Shown piece after piece: positions 1 through 12,260 of a stretch of DNA of 64,000 bases. Made by a program: the position numbers and the translations under genes. The stretch is from Talpa occidentalis (Eukaryota; Chordata; Mammalia; Eulipotyphla; Talpidae), in assembly GCF_014898055.3 (NCBI RefSeq), contig NW_023601543.1, positions 10,162,440 to 10,226,439 of the forward strand. Direction: 5' to 3'. Each line of letters starts with the position of its first letter. Position 1 is the stretch's first letter. The notes under the pieces are model-generated. The model ran no database searches. It saw nothing but the letters and a program-made list of their open reading frames with translations, and was not told the DNA's origin.

Positions 1-852
1 GAACAAAACAATGGGGTGCCATTTTAGACATACTGTACTGTGTAACAGCAAAGAAAACAAATTTTGGTTTTTTTTTTTTTTTTTTTTTTTTTTTGGTTTT
101 GGTTTTAAAATAACACGCAATGCCAGCCAAGCAAGGCTATAGGGAAACCAATGTATTCTGCTGGTAGCAAAAAAGCATAAAGAGCCCTATGCTTTCTGGC
201 CCTGTCATTCCATTTCATAGGCTATCTTAAGGAAATAAATAAAAAATGGGGAGGGGAGAACAAATTCTATCAGGAAAATTAAGAAATCCCTCAATGAATT
301 AAGCAGCTGTAACAATGATAAATATGAAGGGTATGTAGCGACATGGAAATATACTTAGAATGTAAGTCAAGTGTCTTCCTGCACTCACAACACTCAATTT
401 CAAAAGCTGACAACTATAAAATCCTCCATCCCTGGCCGTGATGCCAGAGATGGAGGCAAGTATCAAAGAGGAATGTGGTGACCACAAGGAAGAGCTTGGA
501 TGACTGCATAAATATTCTAAGTGTGAAACTCCTCAGCGCTTTTCACATGCATTGAGATTGATAATTTGGGAAAATACTCTCAGCAACTTGTGCCAACAAG
601 AACAAGTAATCAGTAGCTAATAACTTCCCTTTGTGTACATCTATAGTTTCAAGGCTGATTGTTTAATTCAAGACTTCTTCCTCACAAGTGAAACAACAGA
701 AACCGAGCCAATAAGCCTTGCTTCTTTCTGAGAACCTCAAAATCTAATGGTGAAATGTGAAGAGATGACAGACAGGACTTCTTAAAGTACAGGTCTGGAA
801 AATAGATATCAAAAACACATTTCGTCATTTTACCGATTTTTTTCCTGATGTG
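1..852. other. AT-rich non-genic stretch with a T-run
   Basis: No exon, RNA gene or recognised repeat can be supported here. The only landmark is an almost pure T-run at about 67-94 followed by a GT/T-rich segment, which could be the A-tail of an eroded minus-strand retroposon. Confidence 0.5.
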
Positions 853-1011
853 AACCTCTCCTGTCTTGCTTGCTGCTCCCCTCAGCAGTATATTTCACTA
901 GATCCACCTGTTCTGCTCCCCACTCTGTCTCTGGTGAATCCTCTCACCCTCTACACCTCTGGCCTGCACCCCAGCTCTTATATGTATAAATAAAAATATT
1001 TTTTAAAAAGA
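853..1011 (+). mobile_element. tRNA-derived SINE, C-type, 5'-truncated
   Basis: Only the 3' body is present. It begins in the conserved 'acctctcctgtct' block and continues through the 'ctcagcag' and 'ccccactctgtctctggtga' blocks to an A-rich tail after 'tataaataaa'. The box A/B head is missing. The element abuts an L1 fragment directly downstream. Confidence 0.85.
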
Positions 1012-1105
1012 TGAAACTGTCCCGAAGTGTGACAACATGGATGGAACTGGAGGTATTATGCTAAGTGAAATATGTCAGGAAAAGAAGGATTTCACTCATG
1101 TAGAT
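1012..1105 (+). mobile_element. LINE-1 fragment (end of ORF2)
   Basis: Short match to the L1 ORF2 3' end. The words 'acaacatggatgga' and 'atgctaagtgaaat' occur in the same order and spacing as in the fuller L1 copy at about 41.44-41.53 kb. It is diverged and is boxed in by SINEs on both sides. Confidence 0.7.
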
Positions 1106-1118
1106 TTTTCTTATTTGT

Positions 1119-1376
1119 AAAGATTTATTTATTTATGCATACAAGAGCTGAGATACAGGCCAGAGATGCGGGGGGTGAGAGGATTCACTAAAGACAGAGT
1201 GGGGAACAGAATGGGCAGATTGAAGTACACTGCTGAGGGGAACAGCGGGCAAGTCAGGAGAGGTCTGCTGCGCCATGTGGGTAGCTCTCTGGCTGGCTGG
1301 GGATCGAACTCGTGCTGCAGAGGCTGCAGATTGCTTCATAGTGTGGTACTTAACCCCTTGCGCCACCAGGGAGGCC
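1119..1376 (-). mobile_element. tRNA-derived SINE, C-type
   Basis: Read on the minus strand, the element starts with 'ggcctccctggtggcgcaag' (box A region), has a box B-like word and the 'ctctcctgac' and 'ctcagcagtgta' body blocks, and ends in 'tatgcataaataaataaat'. No convincing flanking duplication was seen, in keeping with an older copy. Confidence 0.9.
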
Positions 1377-3085
1377 TTCATGAACAATACTCCTGAAAAT
1401 ATTATATGGTATTTGTAACTCACTGGTACCTCAACCAATAGACAGATAGTAGATACAGCTTCTACTCACTGAGTGAACAGAGGAGGCCTGCGTGGTCTTC
1501 TCTGTGTTGAGAACTTGAGACCAGCAGTGCACAGCTAGTACCATATCCCAAAGCAGCTGCCCACCCCCCCCCTTCATGATGCCCAGTTTTTCACACCATG
1601 TTCATGTTTGTCTGAAGGCTTTGATTCCTGGCAAATTTGCATTGTTAATTTTTACATGGCTATTCAAACTGAGAGTAAAAAGCAGGGAAAATACTTGACA
1701 TTTTCCAATCTGACCTTCCAAGTGCTCTAACTTGACCTAAAACCAGAAATTAAAAGTGAGGCAGGTGGGATGGAACACTGCCTTGCTTGTGCTGAGAGGC
1801 TTAAGGCCGGCCAACTTCACTATTTCTCCAACTGAGAAAAATTCCATTTTTTCACCTGCTTCAAGCATTAATCTAAACAAAAGTTTCCATTGCATCTGAA
1901 CCCAAATAACACCTCCAAATGAATAATCCTGAAAAGTAGACATCTTGTCCCTCAAATGTAATTGCTCATATGACCACACATTTATTTAATTTGACTAATT
2001 TAAAAGTTATTCAAATCAGTTAATTTTTAGCCTTGGAGGCTAGTCAAAGGTGATTACACAGAAACCCTCTATGTGCTTTGGAACACATCCCTACTGCTTG
2101 CTGCTTAAAAGCATTGTAAAGGACAGTCTTACGGTTAAATATATAAGGTCCTTCCTGTTCTCTGGGCTTTGCAATCTTTTATCCCAAAAGCATAAAAATG
2201 AACAGGTTGACTTTGTTCCCTAGCCCTTCCATTAATTATTGATTGATGATTGTTTCATTGCAGCTATGTCGAAGTCTCTCCGGAGAGTCTGAAATACACA
2301 AAGTAATTCCACAGTTACCTGTGAAAAGAAAAGAAAACAAGACCATGGTCATCCTGTACCCAAGTATAAAATGTTGCTTGCAACGCTGGTGATTTGGAGT
2401 TTGGTAAGGAGGAAATAAACTGCACACTGAAGGAGATACACAGCTGGAAAACTGCTGGTTAAAAAGGCTCTCCACCACCAAAGATCATCCTGCAAAATGT
2501 AGTAGAGAAAAACAACTTTATCAGGTAAAATTCTAGCAATAAATGGCTTTTGTGATGATGCTGGTAACAAACTACATAAAATAAACTCCATAGGATTATG
2601 GATTAAAAGAAATAATAGGGGAAGGTTGATCAGAAACCTAATATGACATATACTGTGTGACTGAATCCATGTCTTGCCTGGGGTACTCTAGCGGTTACAA
2701 ACTCATTCCAGGGGGCCATGTGTGTCCTCAGAGTTGTAGTTCTGAGATGTGCGGCTGCCACGGCCCTGGGAGGCTTTCAGGGCAGCCTCAGCTTCCTGGC
2801 CAGGGTGTGCGGACTTGATGCCTCAGTATAGAAACTTCAGCTGGGCCTTTGTGGTTTCTGGAATTATTTTCAACCAGCTACATTCAGGACCCTTGGAGGC
2901 ATGACTAAGGTCAGCATGCAGGTTACTGTCGCCTGCCCCAGGGCTCCCACTGCTGGTGACGGCTGTGAAGGCACGGTGGCCAGAGGCAAGTGGACAGGCA
3001 GACAGAAAGAGTTAACAAGCAGGTGTGAGCTTGCTGAGCATGCTCTCTTTAGAAGGCCTGCTTGCAAGGTTGGCCCTTGGCTTCC
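1377..3085. other. No gene recognised
   Basis: About 1.7 kb of mixed-composition DNA without a supportable exon or a repeat I can name. Open frames here are short and lack family features. The GC-richer part from about 2.7 kb may be the 5' half of the LTR-like sequence that follows. Confidence 0.4.
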
Positions 3086-3565
3086 ACCTGGGAATTTGGC
3101 ATTTAATCATCCCCTGACTGATAAGACTGGTTTGCTCTACCTAGGCTGTATAAACAATGTGATTTATAGTCAACACTTGCTTTCATTTTGGGAGTCTGGA
3201 ATTTTTGTAGTTGCTAGGCGAAGGGCGCTTATGTGACTAGCTCCCAATAAAAATCTCAAACGCTGAGTCTCTAATAGGCTTCCCTGGGCAGACACACTGC
3301 CAATATATTACTGGATTTTTATAGCTGGGGAAAGGAGCGCACTCTGTGTTCTCTCATGGGAGAGAGAAAGCATAGGAAGTCTGTGTGTGGATTTCTCTGG
3401 CTCCACCTGTGTCCTATTTTGCCCTTGCTGATCTGGTTGTGCCTCTTTTTCCTGTAATAACCCCAAGCCATGAAAACATCCATGTGCAGAAGCCCATGAG
3501 TCCTTCTAGAAAGTCACCAAATATGTGGATACTCTTGGGGACACCCAGAACATTTCCTAAGAAAT
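3086..3565 (+). mobile_element. Probable solitary LTR (ERVL-like), family unassigned
   Basis: The order of words resembles the 3' half of an ancient mammalian LTR. A 'cccaataaaaatct' polyadenylation-like block comes first, then a GC-richer stretch, 'cctgtaataa', and 'gagtccttctaga' with 'cttggggacaccc' near the end. No internal retroviral genes are present. The family is not certain and the 5' boundary may be further left. Confidence 0.45.
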
Positions 3566-5074
3566 AAAAGTATACACCTTATAAGCCTATTGCTCTATGT
3601 TTCGTGAATGGTCATTGCCGATTTCCTATGACAAAATGCACCATAGAATTAATGAATAACTAAGTATAATATGTATATATATTATTTACCTTTATGACTA
3701 TAGCTCCAGAAGAAAATTCTTTAAGACATCATGTACATAGTAACCATTCCTTCAACTCACTATTGTCACTTTTAGACACTCACATTTAACTACCAAAATA
3801 AAAGAGATTTAAGAAAACAATATTCATTACTACCTTAGTTGTCCAGAATGACATCAAGGAAAAATGAGGGTGGAGTAGAGTGAAACGAACTATTTAAGTC
3901 CATGGTAACCAAAAGGCAATGAAATGAAAGTAAGAGAGTCATTAGCAGCAATCTCAAACCCATAAAATATAATCCTGGCCTAATCTACAAAGAAAATTTT
4001 AATTGTTGAAAAGAAAACACCATTGAACCGGATCTTTTATATGTCTAAATATCAAATCAGTTTCCTATATTTTTCTATGTTAACTGAATATTATGCAGCA
4101 ATTATAGTAACTAGCCAGAGAGAAATTGCTTTCTGTTTAAATGTTCCATCAAAGTAGCATTAACTTGATAGCTGCATCAAAATCAAAATGTGTCATTAGG
4201 AAAACACAATATAAAACCAATCCCAAGTTGTGGAAATCATGCAGTTAACATCTATTTTAATTCTTTTCTCAACACAGATTTCTAATTCCAGTAATGCAAG
4301 TTTAGAAAGCTTAAGATGCATTCGTTTCTCGTGTTTTTACCTCAGCACATAAATGAAAATAACAGCAAAACTCTGGCTTCTGAACAGGTAATCAAGAAAA
4401 TTATAAAGACTAAGAAAAGGAAGCCAAACATGGACTACATCTGACGAGACCTGGAAACAGAAATGATAGCTTCAAAGTAAACTTTAACTGAACACTCCAC
4501 ACAGAAATCAGCCCAAATCTATACAATACACACAGCACTCTTTCAATTCTTTGTTCCAGACCTTCATCTTTTCAAAAATATACTCCCTTACCTACGCAGC
4601 TTCAGAGTTTGGCCCTATCTTCTCCACTCAGAATCAAGGTTGTTACTTACCCATGTTTGTCTGCTCACATAATTTAGTTTTCACTTGAGACCCATCAATA
4701 TTGCTGTAATTTTCTCTATACACGGTTGCAAACATGCTTTCTCTCTAGAAATGGAAAAGTTGCAATGGCCACAAACACCACTGACTATATTATGCAACAG
4801 AAAATTGCAGAATCAAATGCCACTTTTGTTTTTGTTTTTGTTTTGCTTTTGCTTTTGTTTTTGTTTTTTGCTGCTTTGCTTTTGAAGCTCTACTGACAGC
4901 CTCTCCAAATAGGTCTTTATAGCACAATACACATAATTCTATGATTTAACCTTTCGAATGCATCCTTTCTACAAATCTTTGTGTGCATCCCATGTAGTTC
5001 AAATTTGGAAGGAATGAAGTAATTTATTTTGTTATTATTCACCTGAGCTGACTAAATTGAGATGAGCAATATAC
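3566..5074. other. AT-rich non-genic stretch
   Basis: No exon or repeat is recognised except a T/G-rich simple stretch of (ttttg)-like units at about 4825-4882. A short open frame there encodes only a Phe/Cys-rich run and is an artefact of that simple repeat. Confidence 0.5.
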
Positions 5075-5395
5075 ATTTTTTAATTGAGGTAACCCTGGTT
5101 TACAATTGTATATAATTTAGGTTATATCAGCCCAAATCTCAGAGGTATGTCACCTCACCACCCACCACCAAGGCACCCAGAGTCCTCCACCACAGTCCAT
5201 GGGGCCTTCTCCCCACTTCACTCTCCTCTCCCCCTCTGGTGGCCTCAATTCTACAGTCAGAATTTTAGGGTTTGTTATTGCTTTGATTTTATCTGACCCT
5301 TTGTTTTGTTTTACTGTATTCCACATTTAATAGATACCAACCAATATTTTTCTTTCTCCTTCTGACTTATTTTGCTTAGCGTCACCCCCCCCCCA
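5075..5395 (-). mobile_element. Old LINE-1 3' end
   Basis: The minus-strand reading matches L1 3'-UTR organisation. 'ttaattgaggtaac' lies at the 3' edge and 'ctgacttattttgcttagcg' (reverse of the L1 word that includes aagtcag) lies at the inner edge. The copy is strongly eroded. Confidence 0.65.
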
Positions 5396-5547
5396 GAGCA
5401 ATACACATTTCTAAAAGCTTTCTGAAGAAGAAACATGATTTGATCAATACCCCCATTTTAAAATCCCATGTAAAATAAATACCTGGGATGGGGCAAGGGG
5501 AGAATCATCTCTATAGATAATAAGTGTTATACAATTGTACCAAAAAG

Positions 5548-5834
5548 GGGCCTCCCAGGTGGCGCAGCGGTTGAGCGCTGGGTTGCGAAGCTGCCCGCAG
5601 CTTCTGCGGCGCCGGTTCGATCCCCGGCTGCTCACCGGCCACCGGAGGAGGGTCCCACATGGTGCGCAGACCTCTCCTGCCGCCCGCTGCTCCCCTCAGC
5701 AGTGTACTTCGGTCCTTCTGCCTGCTCTGCTCCCCGCTCTGGCTCTGGTGAATTCTCTCACCCTCCCGCGCTTCTGACTGTACCCAGTGCTTGTACAAAC
5801 AAACAAATAAATAAATAAAATAAAACATGCCTCT
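5548..5834 (+). mobile_element. tRNA-derived SINE, A-type, full length
   Basis: The head carries a box A match (tggcgcagcgg) and a box B match (ggttcgatcc). The tail is 'gcttgtacaaacaaacaaat' plus taaa units. A perfect 17-bp TSD, acaattgtaccaaaaag, lies at 5531-5547 and 5835-5851. The intact duplication and few changes argue for recent L1-driven insertion. Confidence 0.97.
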
Positions 5835-6562
5835 ACAATTGTACCAAAAAGCACAGGGTTTTTCACTAAAACAAAAATTAATTCATCTGAAGACTCTTTT
5901 AGTTTTCACTTTTAAACTACCTTTCCATAAAAGACATCTGGAAAATAGGGTTACTATAATCTATTTTGCAGCATGTTAAATATTTAGTTGCTGACAAGGT
6001 AACAGATTTTATTGCTTATCTTTCGGACAAATTTGGCACAGTGTTATTTAAAAAGTAAGTAGTTAATGTGCAAGATTTAGCCTAATTTTTAAGGACTTAA
6101 GCTTTGTCTGAAGGATTCCTTGGGGACAAAAAAAAATCCTGTAATAACAGTTATTATATTTTACTCTATTCCTTTGCCCCGTCTCCAAAAATCCCTCCAC
6201 AACACCCCCCGTTGGCCAGCTCCTGAGGCCAGAGTGCAGTTGGGAACCAGTGACTGAAACAGCGGTCACAAAGCCAGGGCACCAGAGCTGTGACACCTTC
6301 TCAGAGAGCACTTCAGTGCATTTCTAACTATCTTGACTATCAAGATTCTTAAACCCCAACATTAAAAGTTGCAAATAAAAAGAGGAAAGTGATAAGAAGC
6401 AGGTGTCCTGACATCACAACTAACAGTTGACATCAATGAAGGCAGAAAGCTGGAGACCCAAAGTCAGTGGTCTTCAAGCCCTTGTTAGTAAAGGACCTAA
6501 CTGGGGCCTGGCCTAGAAGGTGGGTGCGGGACAAGATACAAACTAGTTCTGCCCCTTCCGTC
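5835..6562. other. No gene recognised
   Basis: Non-genic DNA between two SINEs. I see no repeat, exon or regulatory motif that can be supported. Confidence 0.4.
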
Positions 6563-6843
6563 TTTTTTTTTTTTAAGATTTATTTTATTTATGCATGCAT
6601 GCAAGAGCTGGGGTGCAGGCCAGAGGTGCAGGGGGTGAAAGGATTCACCAGAGACACTGCGGGAAACAGAACAGGTGGATCTATTGACATACACTGCTGA
6701 GGGGAGCAGCAGGCGAGACAGGAGAGGTCTGCTGCACCATGTGGGTCACCTCCCTGGTCGGCCAGGGATTGAACTCATGCTACAGTGGCTGCTGATAGCT
6801 TCATAGTGCTGAGACCATAACCCCTTGCACCACATGGACGCCC
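6563..6843 (-). mobile_element. tRNA-derived SINE, C-type
   Basis: The T-rich tail is at the left with 'atgcatgcatgcaagagctg', the body is in reverse order, and the head at the right is mutated ('ccttgcaccacatggacgcc'). Imperfect flanks (ccccttccgtctt / cacccttccatctt) may be a decayed TSD. Confidence 0.9.
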
Positions 6844-7279
6844 CCACCCTTCCATCTTGAGGCGCCTCACTGGGAGGGCCGACGCCTGCACCCCCTGAGG
6901 CGCAGGCACAGAGAAGTCCAGCTTAACACCAACTTTTCTAAGTAACATGGAAAGCCTTAAAAAAAGAGGAAATTAATTTTAAAAAGGAAATAGTTCTAGA
7001 ACTTTCCATAAAAAAAGTGGCTTTAAAATTTTGTGAATTAAATCTTAGTTCCCTAGGAAATTCTCCTGAGTCAGATTGGTATTTCCTGGATAAAGAGGGG
7101 ATAATAAAAGACAACCATACCAGAATTCAACCTCCTTGAAATAAATGAAAAATAACTTTAAAAAATTAAGACTTTTGAGATTATGAAAAGACAATACTCA
7201 CCAGATGCTATTTAGGATGAAAAAAAGAGTTGAAGTAAAAAAAAATGCTACTGATAATGATGCCAAGAAATGGTTTTGT

Positions 7280-7336
7280 GGGCCTCCCTGGTGGCACAAG
7301 GAGTTAAGCACCGCACTATGAAGCAATCTGCAGCCT
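7280..7336 (+). mobile_element. SINE head fragment, C-type
   Basis: Only the 5' end is present: 'ggcctccctggtggcacaag' and 'actatgaagcaatctgcagc'. The sequence then breaks into unrelated DNA. This is either a deletion of the 3' part or a truncated relic. Confidence 0.8.
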
Positions 7337-7534
7337 GTTAAGGAATCTGGTTTGTGTGAACTGGACACCAAAACTGTTGAAAAATAAATCAACTGAAAAT
7401 TGAAATAAAATTAATTTATATAGCTATAGTCACAATACAGAATCTTGACTCTGGACAGGATATGGGATATTTCCAAGAGGAGGGTTGTGGGCAGAGACTA
7501 GGCCGATACTATATTCTACAAATACATTGAATGC

Positions 7535-7830
7535 CAGCTATATAGGCAGTTTTAATATTTTTACTAGCCACATTTTAAAAAGTAAAAAGATACAATTAAC
7601 TTATTAATATATTTTATTTGCTGTCCCATGCCCAAATTCCGTCATTTGAAGTTGTGATCAGTACAAAAATTATTCATCAGAATTTTTATCTTCTTTTTGT
7701 TGCTATTATTCTAAGTGAGCTCCAGTGTGTATTTTACACCCACTGAATACCTAAATTCAGACTAGCCGTGTTTCAGGCACTCAAAAGCCAATGTGGCTAA
7801 TGGCCACCATACCAGAAAGCAAAGAGCTAC
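7535..7830 (-). repeat. Ancient interspersed repeat ('gtggctagtggcta' family)
   Basis: The minus-strand reading shares its organisation with the copies at 43.80 kb and 59.91 kb. It has 'tggccattagccacattgg' near the start, then 'ggtgtaaaatacacactgga', then an AT-rich core. The family name is not certain; it looks like a short non-autonomous mammalian repeat of roughly 280 bp. Confidence 0.6.
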
Positions 7831-8067
7831 ACAATAAGGCTGTTGATCCTTTCTTATAATTATAAGGGAGAGATTGGACAAGATTTACTATTGATTATTC
7901 CAAAATTTTAAGAAACAAACTCTTTTAGAAATTTTGGGAGAACTTTTAACAGCATATATATATTGTTTAAAAATGAACAATGATGTAAAAAAAATTTAAA
8001 TTAATATTAAAAAATAAAATAAAATAAACACTTTTTTAGGGGTCCTAATTTTTTTTTTGTCAATAGT

Positions 8068-8338
8068 GGGGCCTCCCTGTGGGCAGAAGGGGTTAAGACA
8101 CAACCTATGAAGTTCTCCACAGCCACTGCAGCACAAGTTTGATCCCTGGCCAGGAAGCAACCCACAAGGCGCAGCAGACCTCTCCTGACTTGCCTGCTGC
8201 TCCCCTCAGCAGTGTATTTCAGTCAGTCTGCCTGTTCTGTTCCCCACTCTGTCTCTGGTGAATTCTCTCATAGCCCCCCACAACTCTGGCCTGTACCCCA
8301 GTTCTTGTATGCATAAATAAGTAAATCTTTAAAAAAAA
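8068..8338 (+). mobile_element. tRNA-derived SINE, C-type
   Basis: The head is partly decayed ('gggcctccctgtgggcagaa') with full body blocks and a 'tatgcataaataagtaaat' tail. A short TSD, ttgtcaatag, flanks it at 8057-8066 and 8339-8348, which fixes the boundaries. Confidence 0.93.
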
Positions 8339-8348
8339 TTGTCAATAG

Positions 8349-9384
8349 CTTTCAGAAATTTGTTGTCTTTCTGCTCTTTTTTCCAACTCCTCTTTTGTCT
8401 TGTCCAAGCTCTCCTTTTTTCAGTTTGTCTCAGTCTTCTTGGTCTGCCTCTGTCCCCAACATGGGGAAGAAGCTAACTTCCAATCTGTGAACTAAATAGC
8501 CCCATATCTAAAGACTACACCTTGGCTTGCTTCTTCCACACTATAGTCCTGTTACTTTTCTGACTTTGTTAAAGTCAGCATTCCTACATTGTATCCTTTT
8601 CAGTTTTCCCATAAGATATAGAACTAAATATGAACAACCTACAACATGGGAAATACATCAAAGAATGTGTTTTAAAGTGTACTGTCTTATTTAAATTTTT
8701 TAAAAAAATTTTATTCCAAAATAATTGCTCCTTGTAGTCTTATCTAATTATAAAATGTTTTTCCCTGTGTAGCACATTCACGGTGAGGTATTATTTCAAG
8801 CATTACTCAGTGGTCAAGAGCAGTATTCTAAAAGTTTGTCTTTTCTTGCTTCTGATGTATGCACCCAAAAATGTAAGTGATACTGAATTCCAAAGCACCT
8901 TGCAAGGATTTCTATCAGAGTACTGAAGGTGATGGCAGCTGGTAACCCTTTCCCCCAAAGAATTAGATCAGCAAAGACAATGCTGGGGTGAAAGTCACCA
9001 GAAAACAATATGTTATCAGGAAAGTGTTATCACCATACTTGATGTGAATATCAGAATATTCTTTGGTGGGAAGGATTGAATACATTACAAGGCTAAAGCC
9101 CTCAGAGACTATTCAGTTACACTGTATAAACCCAGCCACTAAGCTGGAGTTTAAATCCAATACTATATGATAAGATAGCAGTTTATTAGGACACAATTTC
9201 CACATCCTACTCATCTTTGTACCTCTAGCACCTAACAGAAAATAAATAAGGTGTGAAATAATATATCTTAGAAAAATTCAATATGCATTACAGCAAACAC
9301 AATTAAGAAAATGCATATATTAAAAACATATTTTAGAATCCTACACTGAAAGGGGCTATAAGAAGCCTCAAGAAATTCAAATGT
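8349..9384. other. AT-rich non-genic stretch
   Basis: About 1 kb without a supportable exon, repeat family or motif. The open frames here are short and have no recognisable domain. Confidence 0.4.
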
Positions 9385-10165
9385 TCACAGTTATATGAAA
9401 AAATGGTCAACATCACTTATAGTCAGGGAAATGCAAATCAAAACCACAATGGGATACCACCTTACACCAGTGAGAATGGCCCATATATAAAAAAAAAAAA
9501 AAAGAAACTGGCAACAAGTACTGGTGAGGATGTGGAGAAAAAGAAACCCTTTTATACTGCTGGTGGGAATGCCAATTGGTCCAACCACTATGGAAAACTG
9601 TAGAGGTTCCTCAAAACACTAAAAATGGAACTACCATATGATCCAGCAATTCCACTCCTAGGAATCTACCCAAAGGACACAAAAACATTAATTTGGAAGG
9701 AAACCTACACTCCTATGTTTGTTGCAACTTAAATGCCCCAAAACAGATGAACAGATTAAGATGTGGTATATACATATATGTACAGTGGAATACTGCTTAA
9801 TGATCAGAAAATATAAACTCATGCTATTTGCAGCAACATGGATGGAGCTAGAAAGGGATTATACTCAGTGAAATAAGTCAGAAGGAAAAAGAAAAATATC
9901 AGCTGTTCTCACTTATAGGATGAGTATAGGGAAACTGAACAAAAGGGTCAGAAAAAAGACAAAACTTGCAGGCAAACTACAGATCTGAGACACAGCAGGG
10001 GAGGGTGAGGGAGAGGGTCAAAATGGGGAGGGAAGAGCACAAAGGACTATGGTGACAGTTCACGGATGATGTGGTGATGGGAGATTATGGGGACTACATC
10101 AGAGGGGAGGAATCAAATATTACACAAAAATGAGCAATAATGTAAGAAAATTAAAAGGTAAAAAT
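9385..10165 (+). mobile_element. LINE-1 3' fragment, older copy
   Basis: The sequence is collinear with the last part of L1 ORF2 and its 3' UTR. It carries 'cagggaaatgcaaatcaaaa', 'gaggatgtggagaaa', 'ccagcaattccactcctagg' and 'gcagcaacatggatgg' in order, then a G-rich UTR and an A-rich end. Frames are broken by several indels and one internal deletion, so it is older than the neighbouring copy at 10.35 kb. Confidence 0.9.
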
Positions 10166-10351
10166 ATCCTCAAATCAGACAAATATCCACTTAAAACAGA
10201 GTTTTAAATTAGTAACCCAAAATCAACAGGTCAACTACTAAGTTAGATGGCCAGGCCAGGCTCTTGTACCCCACTACTTGTTCTAGACAAGTCTGATCAC
10301 AGCTACCGGTGGGCATGGTTATGGATGTGAAAGCCAAAGAGATAAGGTTGG

Positions 10352-11310
10352 TTTGCATTTCCCTGATGACAAGTGATGTTGAACATTTTTTCATATGTCT
10401 GTTGGCCATTTGCATTTCCTCTTCAGAGAAGTTTCTTTTTAGCTCTTCTGCCCATTTTTTGACTGGATTATTTTCTTTGTTGTTGCTGAGTCTCATCAGC
10501 TCTTTGCAGATTTTTGTGATCAGTCCTTTATCATTAGTGTTGGGTGCAAAAATGTTCTCCCAGTTGGTAGGGTTTCTCTTTGTTTTTGTTATTGTCTCTT
10601 TTGCTGTGCAGAAGCTCTTTAATTTGATGTAGTCCCAGCTGTTTATCTTTGCCTTCACTATCACTGCTTTGGGTGATGTGTCTGTAAAGATGTCTTTGAT
10701 GTGCAAGTCCCGTAGTGTTTCGCCTATATTTCCTTCAAACTGGTCCAACCACTATGGAGAGCTGTGTGGAGATTTCTGGACCTACTAAACATAGAGCTTC
10801 CATATGATCCAGCAATTCCACTCCTAGGTATTTACCCAAAGGACACAGAAACATCAATTCCAAAGAGCACCTGCACCCCTATGTTTATAGCAGCACTGTT
10901 TACAATAGCTAAGCTTTGGAAACAACCCAAATGCCCAAAAATAGATGACTGGATCAAGAAGACGTGGTACATATATACCATGGAATATTACTCAGCATTC
11001 AAAAAAGATAAACACATGCAATTTGCAGCAACATGGATGGCATTGGAAGGGATCATGCTCAGCGAAATAAGCCAAAAAGAAAAAGAAAAATACCGGATGG
11101 TCTCACTCATAGCAGGAATCTAGAAAACTTAAATAAGGGACCAGGAAAATGAATATTAGAAAGTGAAAATCAAAATCAACAAAAAACTATGAACCAGAGA
11201 CACTTTTTGGGGGGTGAGGGGAGGGAGGGGAGGGATTGGGGTCAGAATGGGGGGTTTGCAATTGTATGGGGGAACATAAAAATAAAATTTATTATTTAAA
11301 TAAAAAAAAA
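10352..11310 (+). mobile_element. Young LINE-1 with 5' inversion (twin priming)
   Basis: Bases 10352-10736 are the reverse complement of the ORF2 segment that reads forward at about 40648-41031. From 10737 the sequence runs forward like 41156 onward, to the L1 end and A-tail at 11310. About 124 bp of L1 (41032-41155) is missing at the switch. The whole block is flanked by gagataaggttgg (10339-10351 and 11311-11323). By eye it differs from the 41-kb copy at only a few bases, so both belong to one recent subfamily. Confidence 0.95.
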
Positions 11311-11639
11311 GAGATAAGGTTGGAAGAGCAGGCAGAGGTTAGATAATAGAAGACTTTGACAGTCAGGTGAAAGAATACACTTTATGTCCTGTCAGCATCC
11401 AGAAGCAACAACAGGGTTTTTAGACTTAAAACTCTGACCTGTGTGGTACCTTTTTCAGGGTCAGAATCACATGGTGAGGCTTTGTATAACGTGGCGGCAG
11501 CTAAAATGGAAAGGGATAGATTAACGACAAGAAGTAAGAGGCTTTTGATTAAAGATGACAGATTGAACCCACATGTTTTACTCTGCTCCCTCCTCAAAAC
11601 CCTAATATAAAAGTAGATATAGTTCAAGTCTCTAAGATC

Positions 11640-12260
11640 TAGAGCAACGCAATGGGCTGGCAAAAAACCACAACACAAGACACCTTGAGACCACGGGGGA
11701 ACATGACACCACAAGGAGAGAGAAAAAAATCTCCAGAACCCAACCACAAAGTCATGGAAGATAGTTCAAAATTGCCTTGATAAAGAAATCCAAAGACATG
11801 GAAGAAAATAGAAAAAAACAATTCAAAGTGACATAGAGAACTCTGAAAAGCAACCAAAGAGCTACAACAAAATTCAGAAAAATGGATGTCATGAAAAAAT
11901 GTATGAATATAAGGAAAACAAAAATGTGAAGCTTTAAATAGCAAAATAATGGAGCTGCAAGATGTAAAAAGATCAATAGGGGAGATTTTTTTTTTTAATT
12001 CTGGAGAAACCTGTGGAAACAGACTAGCCCAAATGGAGGATCAAGTCAGTGACCTTGAAGATAATAATGCCCAAAAGGCCCAGGTGCAAGAAGAAAGAAA
12101 TACGAAGAAAAAAAGAGAATATACTTTGTGAAGTATCTGACTCCATTAGGAAAGGCAACATAAGAATAATAGGTATTCTGGAAGGGGAACAGGAGGGGGA
12201 CAGAGAACTAATTCAAGGAAATAATAGGGGAAATAGTAATGAAATTTTAAAAGGGTATAA
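11640..12260 (+). mobile_element. Old LINE-1 ORF1 region
   Basis: This is a decayed ORF1-type sequence. The block around 12040-12200 (a coiled-coil-like stretch, then 'gtatctgactccattaggaa' and 'ggtattctggaaggggaaca') parallels the ORF1 of the full-length copy at 37.02-37.17 kb. Frames are broken repeatedly. The 5' limit is approximate. Confidence 0.7.
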
